Source of the DNA: Deinobacterium chartae
Lineage (GTDB): Bacteria; Deinococcota; Deinococci; Deinococcales; Deinococcaceae
Direction: 5' to 3'
Length of the DNA: 64,000 nucleotides
NCBI RefSeq assembly: GCF_014202645.1
Contig: NZ_JACHHG010000009.1
Coordinates: 111,741-175,740 of the forward strand
In this document: piece after piece, positions 23,976 through 32,018 of the stretch
Numbering within the stretch: position 1 is the first letter of the stretch
Layout of the letters: every line of letters starts with the position of its first letter
Position numbers and translations under genes: made by a program
Notes under the pieces: generated by a model
The model's database searches: none
What the model was told of the DNA's origin: nothing
Seen by the model: only the letters and a program-made list of their open reading frames with translations

Positions 23976-26456
23976 ATGATCTCACGCCGCTTTTCCACCC
24001 TGTTTCTGACCGCCCTGCTCGCCACCGCCGCGGTCGCGCAACCTGCCCAGCCCGCTCCCGCCGCGCAGCAGGGACCCCCCTCGTACACCCAGATCCTCGA
24101 GGGCGCCCAAACGCAGCCCGGTCTGCTCAAGGTTCATCTGCGCGCAGGCCACTACCTGCTCGAGATTCCCGCCGACATGTTCGGGCAGAACCTGCTGTGG
24201 CACGCCGAGCTCGCTGCGGTACCGGACGGCGTGGCCTCGCCGGGTGCGCAGATCGCCAGCCGGGTCATCCGTTTCGAGCGGCGCGGCAACGTGGTGGATA
24301 TCCGCGACCTCAGCGCGGCGCTCGATACCCGTGCTGCGGGCTCCGAAAACGATCCGCCCGAAAACGACGGCATGCTGCCGGACCACGAACTGGACCCGGC
24401 CGACCTGGCCGTCTCCGAAGCCAGCGTGCCCCCCATCTTGCTGAGCGTCGAGCAAATCGCGCAGGCCCCAGACGGTGCGGCCCTGATCGATGCCTCGAGG
24501 CTGTTCCGGGGCGACGTTCCTGACTTCAGCCCTCAAGACGAGCTCGAGGAGGCCTTCTACCCGGTGGCGGGCATTGACCCGGACCGCAGCTACATCGAAC
24601 GCATCGTCGCCCACCCGAATCAGGTGGCGGCCAATACGGTGGTCACCTACCGGCTGCAGCGCACGCAGCCCAGCGCGGCCACGGTCGAGATCCGCCACAC
24701 GCTCACGGCGCTGCCCGCCCAGCCCATGCATCCCCGCGCCTTCGATCCCCGGGTCGGCTACTTCCCGGTCACCTACCTCGAGGCGGGCTCGAGCCGCGAA
24801 CAGGGCACGGTCGAGCGTACGCTGATCACCCGCTACCGGCTCGAGAAGAAAGACCCGTCGGCCGCGCTGTCCGAACCGGTCAAGCCGATCGTGTACTACA
24901 TCAGCCCCGAAGTGCCGGTCAAGTGGCGCAGCTACATGAAGCAGGGCATCGAGGACTGGAACAGGGCTTTCGAGGCCGCCGGCTTCAAAAACGCCATCCG
25001 CGCCGAGGACCCGCCCAGCACGCCGGACTGGAACCCGGCCGACACCCGCGTTTCGGTGATCCGCTGGCTGGCCCAGCCCGTAGAGAACGCGATGGGCCCT
25101 TCGATCATAGATCCGCGTTCCGGCGAGATCCTGGCGGCCCACGTACTGATCTACGAGGACGTCCTGAAGCTGGCGCAGTCGCTGTACTACCTCCTGGCCT
25201 CCCCCAACGACCCGCAGGCAAGGACCCTGCCGCTGTCCGACGAGAAAATCGGGCAGATGCTGCGCTACATCGTGTCGCACGAGGTAGGTCATACCCTGGG
25301 GCTGCGGCACAACCACCGCGCCAGTCAGGCGCTCAGCACCGAACAGTTGCGCGATCCGGCCAGCGCGGACCGCTTCGGCCCGGTTGCCTCCATCATGTCG
25401 TACGGCCGGATCAACTACGTCGCGCAGCCGGGTGACGGCGTGAAACGCCTGATCGCCGAGATCGGACCGTACGACCTGTTCGCGATTCGCTGGGGCTACA
25501 CCCCGCTCGATGCGGCCACCGAACGCGCCACCCTCGAGCGCTGGCTCGACGAGGCCGGACGCGACCCCCTGCTGGCCTTTGGCGGCGAAGACGATGCCTC
25601 GGTGGTCGACCCGACCGTGCTGACCGAGAACATCGGCAGCGACCGTATCGAAGCCGCGCGGTTGGGCCTGATGAACCTCGAGCGGTCCCTGGGAGCGCTC
25701 CATGGCGCCGTACCCAACGACCGTAGCGGCATCGAGCTGCTCCGGAGCACCTACACCTCCGCGCTTCGGCTGCGCGAGGGCTGGCTGGCTGCGGCGAGCA
25801 AGGAAATCGGCGGGGTGGTCGAACACCGCACGCTGCGCGCCCGGGAAACGCAGTTCACCCGAGTACCGGTCGCGCGCCAGCGCGAAGCCCTGCGTTTTGT
25901 ACTCTCGCAGCTCAAGGCTTCTCAAACTTTCTTGCCCGCCACGGTGCTCAACACCTACGCGCCCATCGGGGCCAGCGACGAGTTCGTGCGCAGCCAGCGG
26001 CGGCTGCTGATGCGGCTGCTCAGCGGTCAGGTCTACGGCCAGCTCAGCGACGCGGCCCTGCTGGGCGAGAACGCCTGGAGCCTGAGCGACTACCTGACCG
26101 AACTGCAGTCCGGCCTGTTCGAGGAACTGGGCCAGCCCTCGGTGCGCATCGATCCGCTGCGCCGCGACCTGCAGCGGCTGTACCTCGCCACCTTGCAAGA
26201 CCAGCTCGCGGCCTACAACGAACCCGTACCCGACAGCGTGGTGCGCCGCGTCCAGGCCCAAACCGGCATGAGTGCCGCGGTCATACGGCTGAGCCTCTCG
26301 AGCGGTCAGGGTACGGACCTGCGCGCCGCCGTCCGCGTCGCCCTGGGGCAGCTCGGCCCCCGGCTGGAACAGGCGGTTGCCAACAGCGCCGACAGCACCA
26401 CCCGCGCACACCTCGAGGACCTGCGCGGCGTTCTCGCGGAACTTCCGGGGCAGTAA
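23976..26456 (+). CDS. Secreted zinc-dependent metalloprotease (DUF5117/DUF4953 type)
   Basis: 826-residue exported protease. Signal peptide 1-21 (TAAVAQ cleavage) is followed by a proline-rich linker and the DUF5117 region (about 75-290), with FERRGNVVDIRDLS and HTLTALPAQPMHPRAFDPRVGYF. The metalloprotease part has IVYYISPEVPVKWRSYMKQGIEDWNRAFEAAGF. The zinc site is HExxHxxGxxH, with H435, E436, H439 and H445. The rest of the protein is helical, with VASIMSYGRINYV as the Met-turn. Such proteins are common in diderms, and their substrates are unknown. A GGAG ribosome site precedes the ATG. Confidence 0.88.
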   Translation: MISRRFSTLFLTALLATAAVAQPAQPAPAAQQGPPSYTQILEGAQTQPGLLKVHLRAGHYLLEIPADMFGQNLLWHAELAAVPDGVASPGAQIASRVIRFERRGNVVDIRDLSAALDTRAAGSENDPPENDGMLPDHELDPADLAVSEASVPPILLSVEQIAQAPDGAALIDASRLFRGDVPDFSPQDELEEAFYPVAGIDPDRSYIERIVAHPNQVAANTVVTYRLQRTQPSAATVEIRHTLTALPAQPMHPRAFDPRVGYFPVTYLEAGSSREQGTVERTLITRYRLEKKDPSAALSEPVKPIVYYISPEVPVKWRSYMKQGIEDWNRAFEAAGFKNAIRAEDPPSTPDWNPADTRVSVIRWLAQPVENAMGPSIIDPRSGEILAAHVLIYEDVLKLAQSLYYLLASPNDPQARTLPLSDEKIGQMLRYIVSHEVGHTLGLRHNHRASQALSTEQLRDPASADRFGPVASIMSYGRINYVAQPGDGVKRLIAEIGPYDLFAIRWGYTPLDAATERATLERWLDEAGRDPLLAFGGEDDASVVDPTVLTENIGSDRIEAARLGLMNLERSLGALHGAVPNDRSGIELLRSTYTSALRLREGWLAAASKEIGGVVEHRTLRARETQFTRVPVARQREALRFVLSQLKASQTFLPATVLNTYAPIGASDEFVRSQRRLLMRLLSGQVYGQLSDAALLGENAWSLSDYLTELQSGLFEELGQPSVRIDPLRRDLQRLYLATLQDQLAAYNEPVPDSVVRRVQAQTGMSAAVIRLSLSSGQGTDLRAAVRVALGQLGPRLEQAVANSADSTTRAHLEDLRGVLAELPGQ

Positions 26457-26461
26457 ACCCT

Positions 26462-26501
26462 ACGTAAAGCGCGGGCCTCTAACCGGGCCCGCGCTTTACG
26501 T
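26462..26501. terminator. Shared hairpin terminator of two convergent genes
   Basis: 16-bp stem (26462-26477 and 26486-26501) with an 8-nt loop. The stop codon of the minus-strand RNase H-like gene (26496) lies inside the right arm. Confidence 0.85.
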
Positions 26502-27317
26502 GTCCGGCGGTGTATCTGCGCGCTCCGGGGCCGCCTCGAGGCGCACCGTCCGGAAGTCCGCAGCCACCTGTAAGCTGACCTCGAGCAGTTCGGCCGGAAC
26601 CCGCAAGCGCGCCAGTCCGCCGGGAGCGAGCGCCCCCAGCAGATCCCGCAGGGCGCGGGCGTAAGCCTGCGGCCCATCGCGCCCCCAGGCCTCCAGCGGG
26701 CGCAGCTCGAGGTGCAACTGTGCCCGTGCACCTGTGCCCGCAGCTGCGTAGGTGATCTCGCACACGCTCAGCTCCAGCGGTCGGGCCTCGCCCGGCAGGT
26801 GACGCGGCTCCGCGCGTGGCAGCGGCGCGTCGATCCCGGCAGCGCGGGCTTGCCCCTGCGCCTCGAGGACCGCGTTGGGCAGGCTTTCTTCAGACCTGTC
26901 CTCCGGCGCACGCAGCTGCTGCTCGGCCACGCGCGACAGGCGGTGCATCTCCTGGGCGTGCGCGGCGCTGTTGCGCATCACCGCCTGCACCCACAGCTCG
27001 CGCAGGTGTGCTCGCGCGGCCTCCCCGGCCGGGCTCTGCAGCACGGCCAGCAGCGCGTGTTCCTCGAGGTCGCTGTACAGCCGCGCCACAGCGCCGCGCG
27101 GCACCAGCCGCAGTCCGGCCAGGATCGCTTCGGTTTCGGCTTCCAGCGCGCCCCCGCCCCGGTAACCTCCGCTGATCTGGCGGAACTCGCGCGTTTCGGG
27201 CTGCACGGCCCGCGCGGCCCAACCGCTGAAGGTCTGGCGGCGTTCGGTGCGGGCGCTGCCGTCGGTGTACACGTACCAGGTGTCCGGGTCGTGAGAAGAA
27301 AACCGGGCTTGGGGCAT
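26496..27317 (-). CDS. RNase H-like protein with an extra C-terminal domain
   Basis: 273 residues. The first 145 resemble RNase HI: YVYTDGSAR with the first Asp, EAETEAILAGL with the Glu and ARLYSDLEEHAL with the second Asp. The last catalytic Asp of the family (usually NxxAD) seems absent, with EMHRLSRVA in its place, so activity is uncertain. Residues 150-273 form a second, unfamiliar domain with LELSVCEITYAAAGTGARAQLHLELRPL. The stop codon lies within the terminator. The TAGCTT -10 is 8 nt from the ATG. Confidence 0.7.
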   Translation of the reverse strand: MPQARFSSHDPDTWYVYTDGSARTERRQTFSGWAARAVQPETREFRQISGGYRGGGALEAETEAILAGLRLVPRGAVARLYSDLEEHALLAVLQSPAGEAARAHLRELWVQAVMRNSAAHAQEMHRLSRVAEQQLRAPEDRSEESLPNAVLEAQGQARAAGIDAPLPRAEPRHLPGEARPLELSVCEITYAAAGTGARAQLHLELRPLEAWGRDGPQAYARALRDLLGALAPGGLARLRVPAELLEVSLQVAADFRTVRLEAAPERADTPPDT

Positions 27318-27325
27318 CTTGCCTC

Positions 27326-27331
27326 AAGCTA
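27326..27331 (-). promoter_or_regulatory. -10 element of the RNase H-like gene
   Basis: TAGCTT on the minus strand, 8 nt before the ATG. Confidence 0.4.
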
Positions 27332-27398
27332 ACGCTGCCGGATCTCAAGCCGGTGTTGGTCGTGTTAGGCGCGGTTCACGTTCGTCGCCTGCGCGCAC

Positions 27399-27433
27399 AA
27401 AAAGGCCGTTCTCGAGGTGCCTCGAGAACGGCC
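27399..27433 (-). terminator. Intrinsic terminator of the chitinase gene
   Basis: Perfect 13-bp stem (27404-27416 and 27421-27433) with a 4-nt loop, followed on the minus strand by a T5 run. Confidence 0.9.
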
Positions 27434-27449
27434 CGTGCCCCCAGGCGGC

Positions 27450-28997
27450 TTACTGCAAGAAGGCCTGCTTGACCGCGTCCATCAGCGGATCACGGCTGCC
27501 CGCCGGAGCGGTGGGCAAGTAGCCCTCGTTGATGTTCCAGATGATGGCTCCGCCCAGGCCCCTGCTGCGCACGAACTCGCCTTTGAGCGCGATGCTCTGC
27601 GGGTCCTCGTAGGACACGAAGTTGCATCCCTTCGGTCCCAGCGGCACCTCGGAGCTGAGATAAGGCACCTTGGCCCGATCATCCCAGCGCTTGACGGCCT
27701 CGCTGTAGTAAGACGACATGATGTTGGTGTAGCTCATGTCGTTGTCGTCGGCCACCAGCTTCATGCTGTCCGAGAACTGGTTGGGGCCGGTCACTCCGCT
27801 GTAGCAGCTGCCGAAGAAGCCGATTCCCACACCGAGCTTGCCCGGCTCGATGCCCGCGTTGATATAGGCGTCCACGCTGGTCTCCACGCTGGTGGGCGTG
27901 TTGCGCGTCGAGCCCGTCAGCGCGCTCGAGTGCCACGAGTGCCAACTGTCGTACACGCCGTTCATGGCGTAGCTCATGATGTTGACCCGGTCAAAGAGCG
28001 GCGCGATGCTGGCGTAGTAGGGCAGGTCCAGGTCGGACCAGGTGGTGTTGACGTAATTGACCGGCAGGGTCAGGAGCAGGCCGGGGCGGCGGGCTCGCAG
28101 TTCCTCGGCCAGCGCGCGCAGGGGTTCTTGGTCCTCGGCTTCGACCGGTTCCCAGTCGAGGTCCACGCCGTCAAAGCCGTACTGGTCAACCACCTTGAGG
28201 ATGTTGGTCACGAACGTCGAGCGGTTCTGCGGCGACGCGGCTCCGACGAAGCCGCCCCGCGTTCCCGCCCCGCCCAGCATCAGGATGGTTTTGCGGTTGT
28301 TCGCGTGCGCGCGATCCACCACCGACTTGGCCCAGCGTGGGCCGTTGTACCAGTCGATGTCAAAATCGGTGCTGATGGTGCCGTCCGCGTAGGGCATCAG
28401 GCGGCCCACCGCAACATGGGTCATGGCCTGCCAGTTCACCGCCTCGAGGGGGTACTTGTCGTGGTGATAGCCGACGTAGTAGCCCATGACCCAGGTGCCA
28501 CCGGGCGGCGGCGGCGGCGGCGGCTCTTCGCCGCCGGGCTGGCCGTTGCTCACCCCGTTGAGCGTGAACACCGTGGGAACCGTGTTCGTTCCACTGTATT
28601 CTCCCTGGAAGCCGATGGTCACGCTGTCACCGGTGTACAGCTGGGCGTTGTACGAGGCGTTGGCAACGCTGACTTTCTGGCCGTTTTGGGTCGGAACGCC
28701 GTTCCACATCCCGGCGATCTTCTGGTCGCCGGCGTAGGTCCACTCCAGCTTCCAGCCGTTGACCAGCGGACCGTTGTTCTTGATGGTGATCGAGCCCATA
28801 AATCCGCTGCCCCAGTCGCTCGTCACCGCGTAGGTCACCTCAAAGTGTCCTACCTGAACCGTTTGGGAGGTGGCGCTGGAAGCAGTGACCGCAGCAGACG
28901 GCGTCGGCAGCAGATCCTGGCGCACTTCGGGTGAGCTGCCGCAGGCTGCCAGCGCAGCGGTCAGCAGGGGCAGGCAGCCCCAGAGTATTTTTTTCAT
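27450..28997 (-). CDS. GH18 chitinase lipoprotein with a CBM2-like domain
   Basis: 515 residues from the ATG at 28997, chosen for its GAGG ribosome site over an ATG six codons upstream. The lipoprotein signal ends in LAAC with C19. A CBM2-like cellulose/chitin-binding domain (about 45-150, with SDWGSGFMGSITIKNNGP and GWKLEWTY) is linked by a proline run to a GH18 barrel. The DxxDxDxE motif is D276, D279, D281 and E283 (FDGVDLDWEP), so the enzyme should be active. It would degrade chitin or peptidoglycan-like glycans at the cell surface. Confidence 0.92.
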   Translation of the reverse strand: MKKILWGCLPLLTAALAACGSSPEVRQDLLPTPSAAVTASSATSQTVQVGHFEVTYAVTSDWGSGFMGSITIKNNGPLVNGWKLEWTYAGDQKIAGMWNGVPTQNGQKVSVANASYNAQLYTGDSVTIGFQGEYSGTNTVPTVFTLNGVSNGQPGGEEPPPPPPPGGTWVMGYYVGYHHDKYPLEAVNWQAMTHVAVGRLMPYADGTISTDFDIDWYNGPRWAKSVVDRAHANNRKTILMLGGAGTRGGFVGAASPQNRSTFVTNILKVVDQYGFDGVDLDWEPVEAEDQEPLRALAEELRARRPGLLLTLPVNYVNTTWSDLDLPYYASIAPLFDRVNIMSYAMNGVYDSWHSWHSSALTGSTRNTPTSVETSVDAYINAGIEPGKLGVGIGFFGSCYSGVTGPNQFSDSMKLVADDNDMSYTNIMSSYYSEAVKRWDDRAKVPYLSSEVPLGPKGCNFVSYEDPQSIALKGEFVRSRGLGGAIIWNINEGYLPTAPAGSRDPLMDAVKQAFLQ

Positions 28998-29083
28998 GAG
29001 TGACCTCGGGCGCATCTACAGACGCCGAATCGAAAGAGGGCAAAAACGCTGCCCAAAGAACCAAGCCAAGAGAAACCCTCGTG

Positions 29084-29100
29084 GTGCGACAATCTCGCAC
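29084..29100. promoter_or_regulatory. Palindrome upstream of the chitinase gene
   Basis: GTGCGA-N5-TCGCAC, about 87 nt upstream of the chitinase ATG. Size and symmetry suit a dimeric repressor or activator. Confidence 0.35.
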
Positions 29101-29194
29101 AGTCAGGCAAAGTTATGTGTCTTGGCGTGAGCCTCCTTTCATGTCACCAGCCCGAGGTTAATGAGATAACGTGAGAAATGCTGTGAAAAATTCA

Positions 29195-29221
29195 ATGCAC
29201 CGGTACCCATATCCGGTGCAT
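29195..29221. promoter_or_regulatory. 9-bp inverted repeat in the chitinase upstream region
   Basis: ATGCACCGG (29195-29203) and CCGGTGCAT (29213-29221) with a 9-nt spacer. Could be an operator or a terminator-like hairpin for the flavoenzyme gene, which ends at 29401 and is transcribed towards it. Confidence 0.4.
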
Positions 29222-29400
29222 CGGGTGACAGTGAGTTGTTTAGCGTAACGCGGCGCTCCCTGGGTTCCGGAGTACCGAGCACCTCTCCTTGCCGAAGCGC
29301 TCTGCCCAGAAAAGCAGGAGCAGCATGAATGCAGGATGGTCGAAAAACCGCACCCAGCGCAAAACGACATCATCCTGTAAACAGGCTGGCGCGCGCAGCC

Positions 29401-30819
29401 TCAGATCAGTTCGGGCACGTTGCGCTTGGGAGCGATGTTCAAATTGTTGCGGAACACGTTCTCGGGGTCGTACTGGCCCTTGACCGCTGCCAGACGCTGC
29501 AGGGTCGCCTCAGGGTAGTGCCACGCCGGATCGAGGCGGTCGCCTAAGCCCAGGAAGTTCAGGTAAGCGCCGGAGGTCTGCGCCTGCACGCTGGACCAGA
29601 GGCGCTCGGTCGCGCCCGCGCGCAGCGCGTCGGTGGTGGCGTCGGGCCCGGAGTTGCTGACCATCAGCAGGTACGGACGGTTGCGGAACGGAAATGCGGT
29701 CTCCGTCTCGGACACGCGGGCCATCTGACCGCCCAGAACGCGCAGTTGCACCATCATGCCCGGATGCGCGACCTCGAGCGCAGCGTCCACCAGGTTGCGG
29801 GCCACCTCGCCGTCGAAGGTGTTCAGGAACCCGTTCCAGGTGTGATGGCGCATGCCACGCGCGCTACCCTCCTCGGTCAGCGCGAAGATCGCCGGGTAGG
29901 GCATCGGTCCGATCAGATCGGCCAGCGGCGTGCCCAGCGTGCGCAGCGGAGCCAGCGCGCGCTCGCCCTCCTCGAGGTCACCGCTGAAGCACACCAAAAT
30001 GGCCAGTCCGGGCTTGAAGTGGTACTCCTGCGGCACGAAGGGCAGCGGCGGGATCGCCATCAGAACCGCCTGGGTGGTGAGCCCGTCCGGTGCGCTCTCG
30101 GCATGGCGCACGTAAGCCTCGAGCATCTCGGCTCCACCCTGCGAGGCGTCAAAGAACACCACGCCGCCCAAGATGTTGCCGCCGTCGTGCATGCGCAGCT
30201 CGAAGGCCGTCACGATGCCGAAGTTGCCGCCGCCGCCGCGCACCGCCCAGAACAGGTCCGGGTGCTCGGTACGGCTGGCCCGCACGATCTCGCCGGAAGC
30301 CAGGACCATCTCGACCGCCTCGAGCTGGTCGATGGTGAGGCCTTCCTTGCGGACCATCCAGCCGATGCCGCCGCCGGTGAGCAGGCCGCCCACGCCCACG
30401 CTGCCCACGTCGCCCGAGGTGATGGCGAGGCCGTGCGGATGCGCGGCGGCAGCCACCTCCAGCCAGGTCAGTCCGGGCTCGATGCGCGCGCGGCGGGTAA
30501 AAGGATCGATCTCGATGTTGCGCAGGCCGCTGAGGTCAATCACCATGCCGCCCTCGCAGACGCTGAAGCCCACGGGCGAGTGGCCGCCGCTGCGCACGGC
30601 GATCTGCAAGCCCTGCTGGCGGGCAAAGGTCACGGCATGGGCCACATCACGAGCGCTGGCAGCGCACACGATCAGCGCGGGGCGACGGTCGATCGCGGCG
30701 TTCCATATGCCGCGCGCATCCTCGTACACCTCGGACTCGGGGAGGATCACGCGTCCCTCGAGGGACGCTTCGAAAACGCTGAGAACTTCGGGGGTCAGGG
30801 TCAGGGTTTGCTCACTCAT
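29401..30819 (-). CDS. FAD-binding oxidoreductase, berberine-bridge-enzyme type
   Basis: 472-residue flavoenzyme with an FAD_binding_4 domain (about 45-185) and a BBE tail. AVRSGGHSPVG carries the His that is covalently linked to FAD in the family. The second link, a Cys in the usual CxxVGxGG position, is missing: the sequence reads SGDVGSVGVGG. The C-terminal motif YDPENVFRNNLNI is intact. No signal peptide. Likely oxidises a sugar or small phenolic substrate. An AAAGGAG ribosome site precedes the ATG by 7 nt. Confidence 0.88.
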   Translation of the reverse strand: MSEQTLTLTPEVLSVFEASLEGRVILPESEVYEDARGIWNAAIDRRPALIVCAASARDVAHAVTFARQQGLQIAVRSGGHSPVGFSVCEGGMVIDLSGLRNIEIDPFTRRARIEPGLTWLEVAAAAHPHGLAITSGDVGSVGVGGLLTGGGIGWMVRKEGLTIDQLEAVEMVLASGEIVRASRTEHPDLFWAVRGGGGNFGIVTAFELRMHDGGNILGGVVFFDASQGGAEMLEAYVRHAESAPDGLTTQAVLMAIPPLPFVPQEYHFKPGLAILVCFSGDLEEGERALAPLRTLGTPLADLIGPMPYPAIFALTEEGSARGMRHHTWNGFLNTFDGEVARNLVDAALEVAHPGMMVQLRVLGGQMARVSETETAFPFRNRPYLLMVSNSGPDATTDALRAGATERLWSSVQAQTSGAYLNFLGLGDRLDPAWHYPEATLQRLAAVKGQYDPENVFRNNLNIAPKRNVPELI

Positions 30820-31067
30820 GGGGGTACTCCTTTTCGCCTCTCTGGTGTAGCAAGACCGAGATGATTCGATAATGGCGAACGCCCAAGCGGGCCTGTTGCC
30901 TTGGTCCCCCTGCGATCATCCTGAAAACATGTCCCATCCGGATGTCGTCATGGCGCAGGTTTTTTGAGCTGCCTCCCGGCCCTCGAGGGCTGCTCGAGCC
31001 TGCGCGGCATGACGGGAAAAAGACCCTGGCTTCACCCCGGCTTCATCCGGGAGCGACCAGCGCGCCG

Positions 31068-31073
31068 CATACT
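31068..31073 (+). promoter_or_regulatory. -10 element of a small membrane protein gene
   Basis: CATACT ends 5 nt before the ATG at 31079. Confidence 0.35.
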
Positions 31074-31078
31074 CAAGC

Positions 31079-31279
31079 ATGAACACCGTGTGGCGCCGCC
31101 TTCCGCACGAGATCAAGGCGTGGCTGATCCTGCTCGGCGTCCTGCTGGCCCTGCCGACCTACGTCTCGGTCAAGCATCACTCGATGACCGCCGAGCAGAA
31201 GTTCCAGACCTGCGTGCAGCAGGCCTGGAACCGGGGGTACACCGAAACCCTCTGCACGCCTGTTACCCGCGAACCCTGA
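31079..31279 (+). CDS. Small single-span membrane protein
   Basis: 66 residues with one membrane helix (about 14-30, AWLILLGVLLALPTYVSV) and an outward part with two cysteines (FQTCVQQ and ETLCTP). No family recognised. It shows the codon pattern of resident genes and its own -10. Confidence 0.55.
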   Translation: MNTVWRRLPHEIKAWLILLGVLLALPTYVSVKHHSMTAEQKFQTCVQQAWNRGYTETLCTPVTREP

Positions 31280-31301
31280 TTTCCCAAAACCCCCCAAAGG
31301 G

Positions 31302-31307
31302 TATAGT
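31302..31307 (+). promoter_or_regulatory. -10 element of the HXXEE protein gene
   Basis: TATAGT, 21 nt before the ATG at 31329; a TTG at 31317 would be 9 nt away. Confidence 0.4.
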
Positions 31308-31328
31308 AGGCACAGTTTGCTGCCCGAG

Positions 31329-31868
31329 ATGCCCGCCCTGCCCGATTTCAACGTTGCTCTGTGGCTCTTTGCCGCTGCCGTCACCGCGCACAACCTCGAG
31401 GAGGCCCTGTGGCTCCCCGCCTGGTCGCGCCGTCATGCCGTGCGCCTGGCGCCCCCGGTGGGAGACGCGGAATTCCGGCTGGCGGTCACGGTGCTGACGC
31501 TGCTGCTGTACGTCCTGGCCGGGTGGGCCACGCGGAGCGGGCCGCTCAGCGTGGCGGCGTACCTGGCTTGCGGCTACGCCTTCGCCATGGCAGGCAACGC
31601 CCTGGTGCCGCACGCGGCGGGCAGCGTGCTGCTGCGCACGCCGATGCCGGGAGTCTTGAGCGGCCTGCTGCTGGTGCTCCCCTCGAGCCTGCTGGTGCTG
31701 CGCGCGGCCCTCGAGGAGCGCTGGGTCCTGCCGGGTCCGCTGGCCTGGAGCGCGCCGCTGTGCGCTCTGGCCCTGCTGGCCTCGCTGCCCGCCCTGTTCG
31801 CGCTGGGACGCCGCATCCTGCGGGCGCGACCCCAAACCGCCGTCCGCCCGCGCAGCAAGCGGTTATGA
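31329..31868 (+). CDS. HXXEE domain-containing membrane protein
   Basis: 179 residues with five or six membrane helices. TAHNLEEALWLPAW near the N-terminus (about 19-32) carries the His-x-x-Glu-Glu motif that names the family, and a second conserved His (NALVPHAAGS) lies in a later helix. These residues could bind metal inside the membrane. Function is unknown. ATG 31329 is preferred; an in-frame TTG at 31317 is possible. Confidence 0.75.
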   Translation: MPALPDFNVALWLFAAAVTAHNLEEALWLPAWSRRHAVRLAPPVGDAEFRLAVTVLTLLLYVLAGWATRSGPLSVAAYLACGYAFAMAGNALVPHAAGSVLLRTPMPGVLSGLLLVLPSSLLVLRAALEERWVLPGPLAWSAPLCALALLASLPALFALGRRILRARPQTAVRPRSKRL

Positions 31869-32018
31869 ATGCAGGGTGAAGCGTCGGTGGAGCCGGAACG
31901 GGTCTGCAGCTTAACGCTCCGGTGTTAGCATTTAGCACAGCTCACCGAGCTGCGCTGCGGCTTGGTTTTCCCGGCCACCACCGACGCCCGACCCCGTTCA
32001 GTCAACCCCTCGAACACC

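Larger units (their letters stand above)
28998..29400. other. Intergenic region rich in short palindromes
   Basis: 403 bases between the chitinase gene start and the stop of the flavoenzyme gene. It is AT-richer than its surroundings, lacks CTCGAG, and holds two inverted repeats listed separately. A long leader or a carbon-source regulator site for the chitinase is plausible. Open frames here have no coding character. Confidence 0.45.

Noticed and set aside
29158..29373. 71-codon minus-strand open frame, Cys-rich
   Set aside because: Lies in the palindrome-rich intergenic region, no start signal, composition not protein-like.
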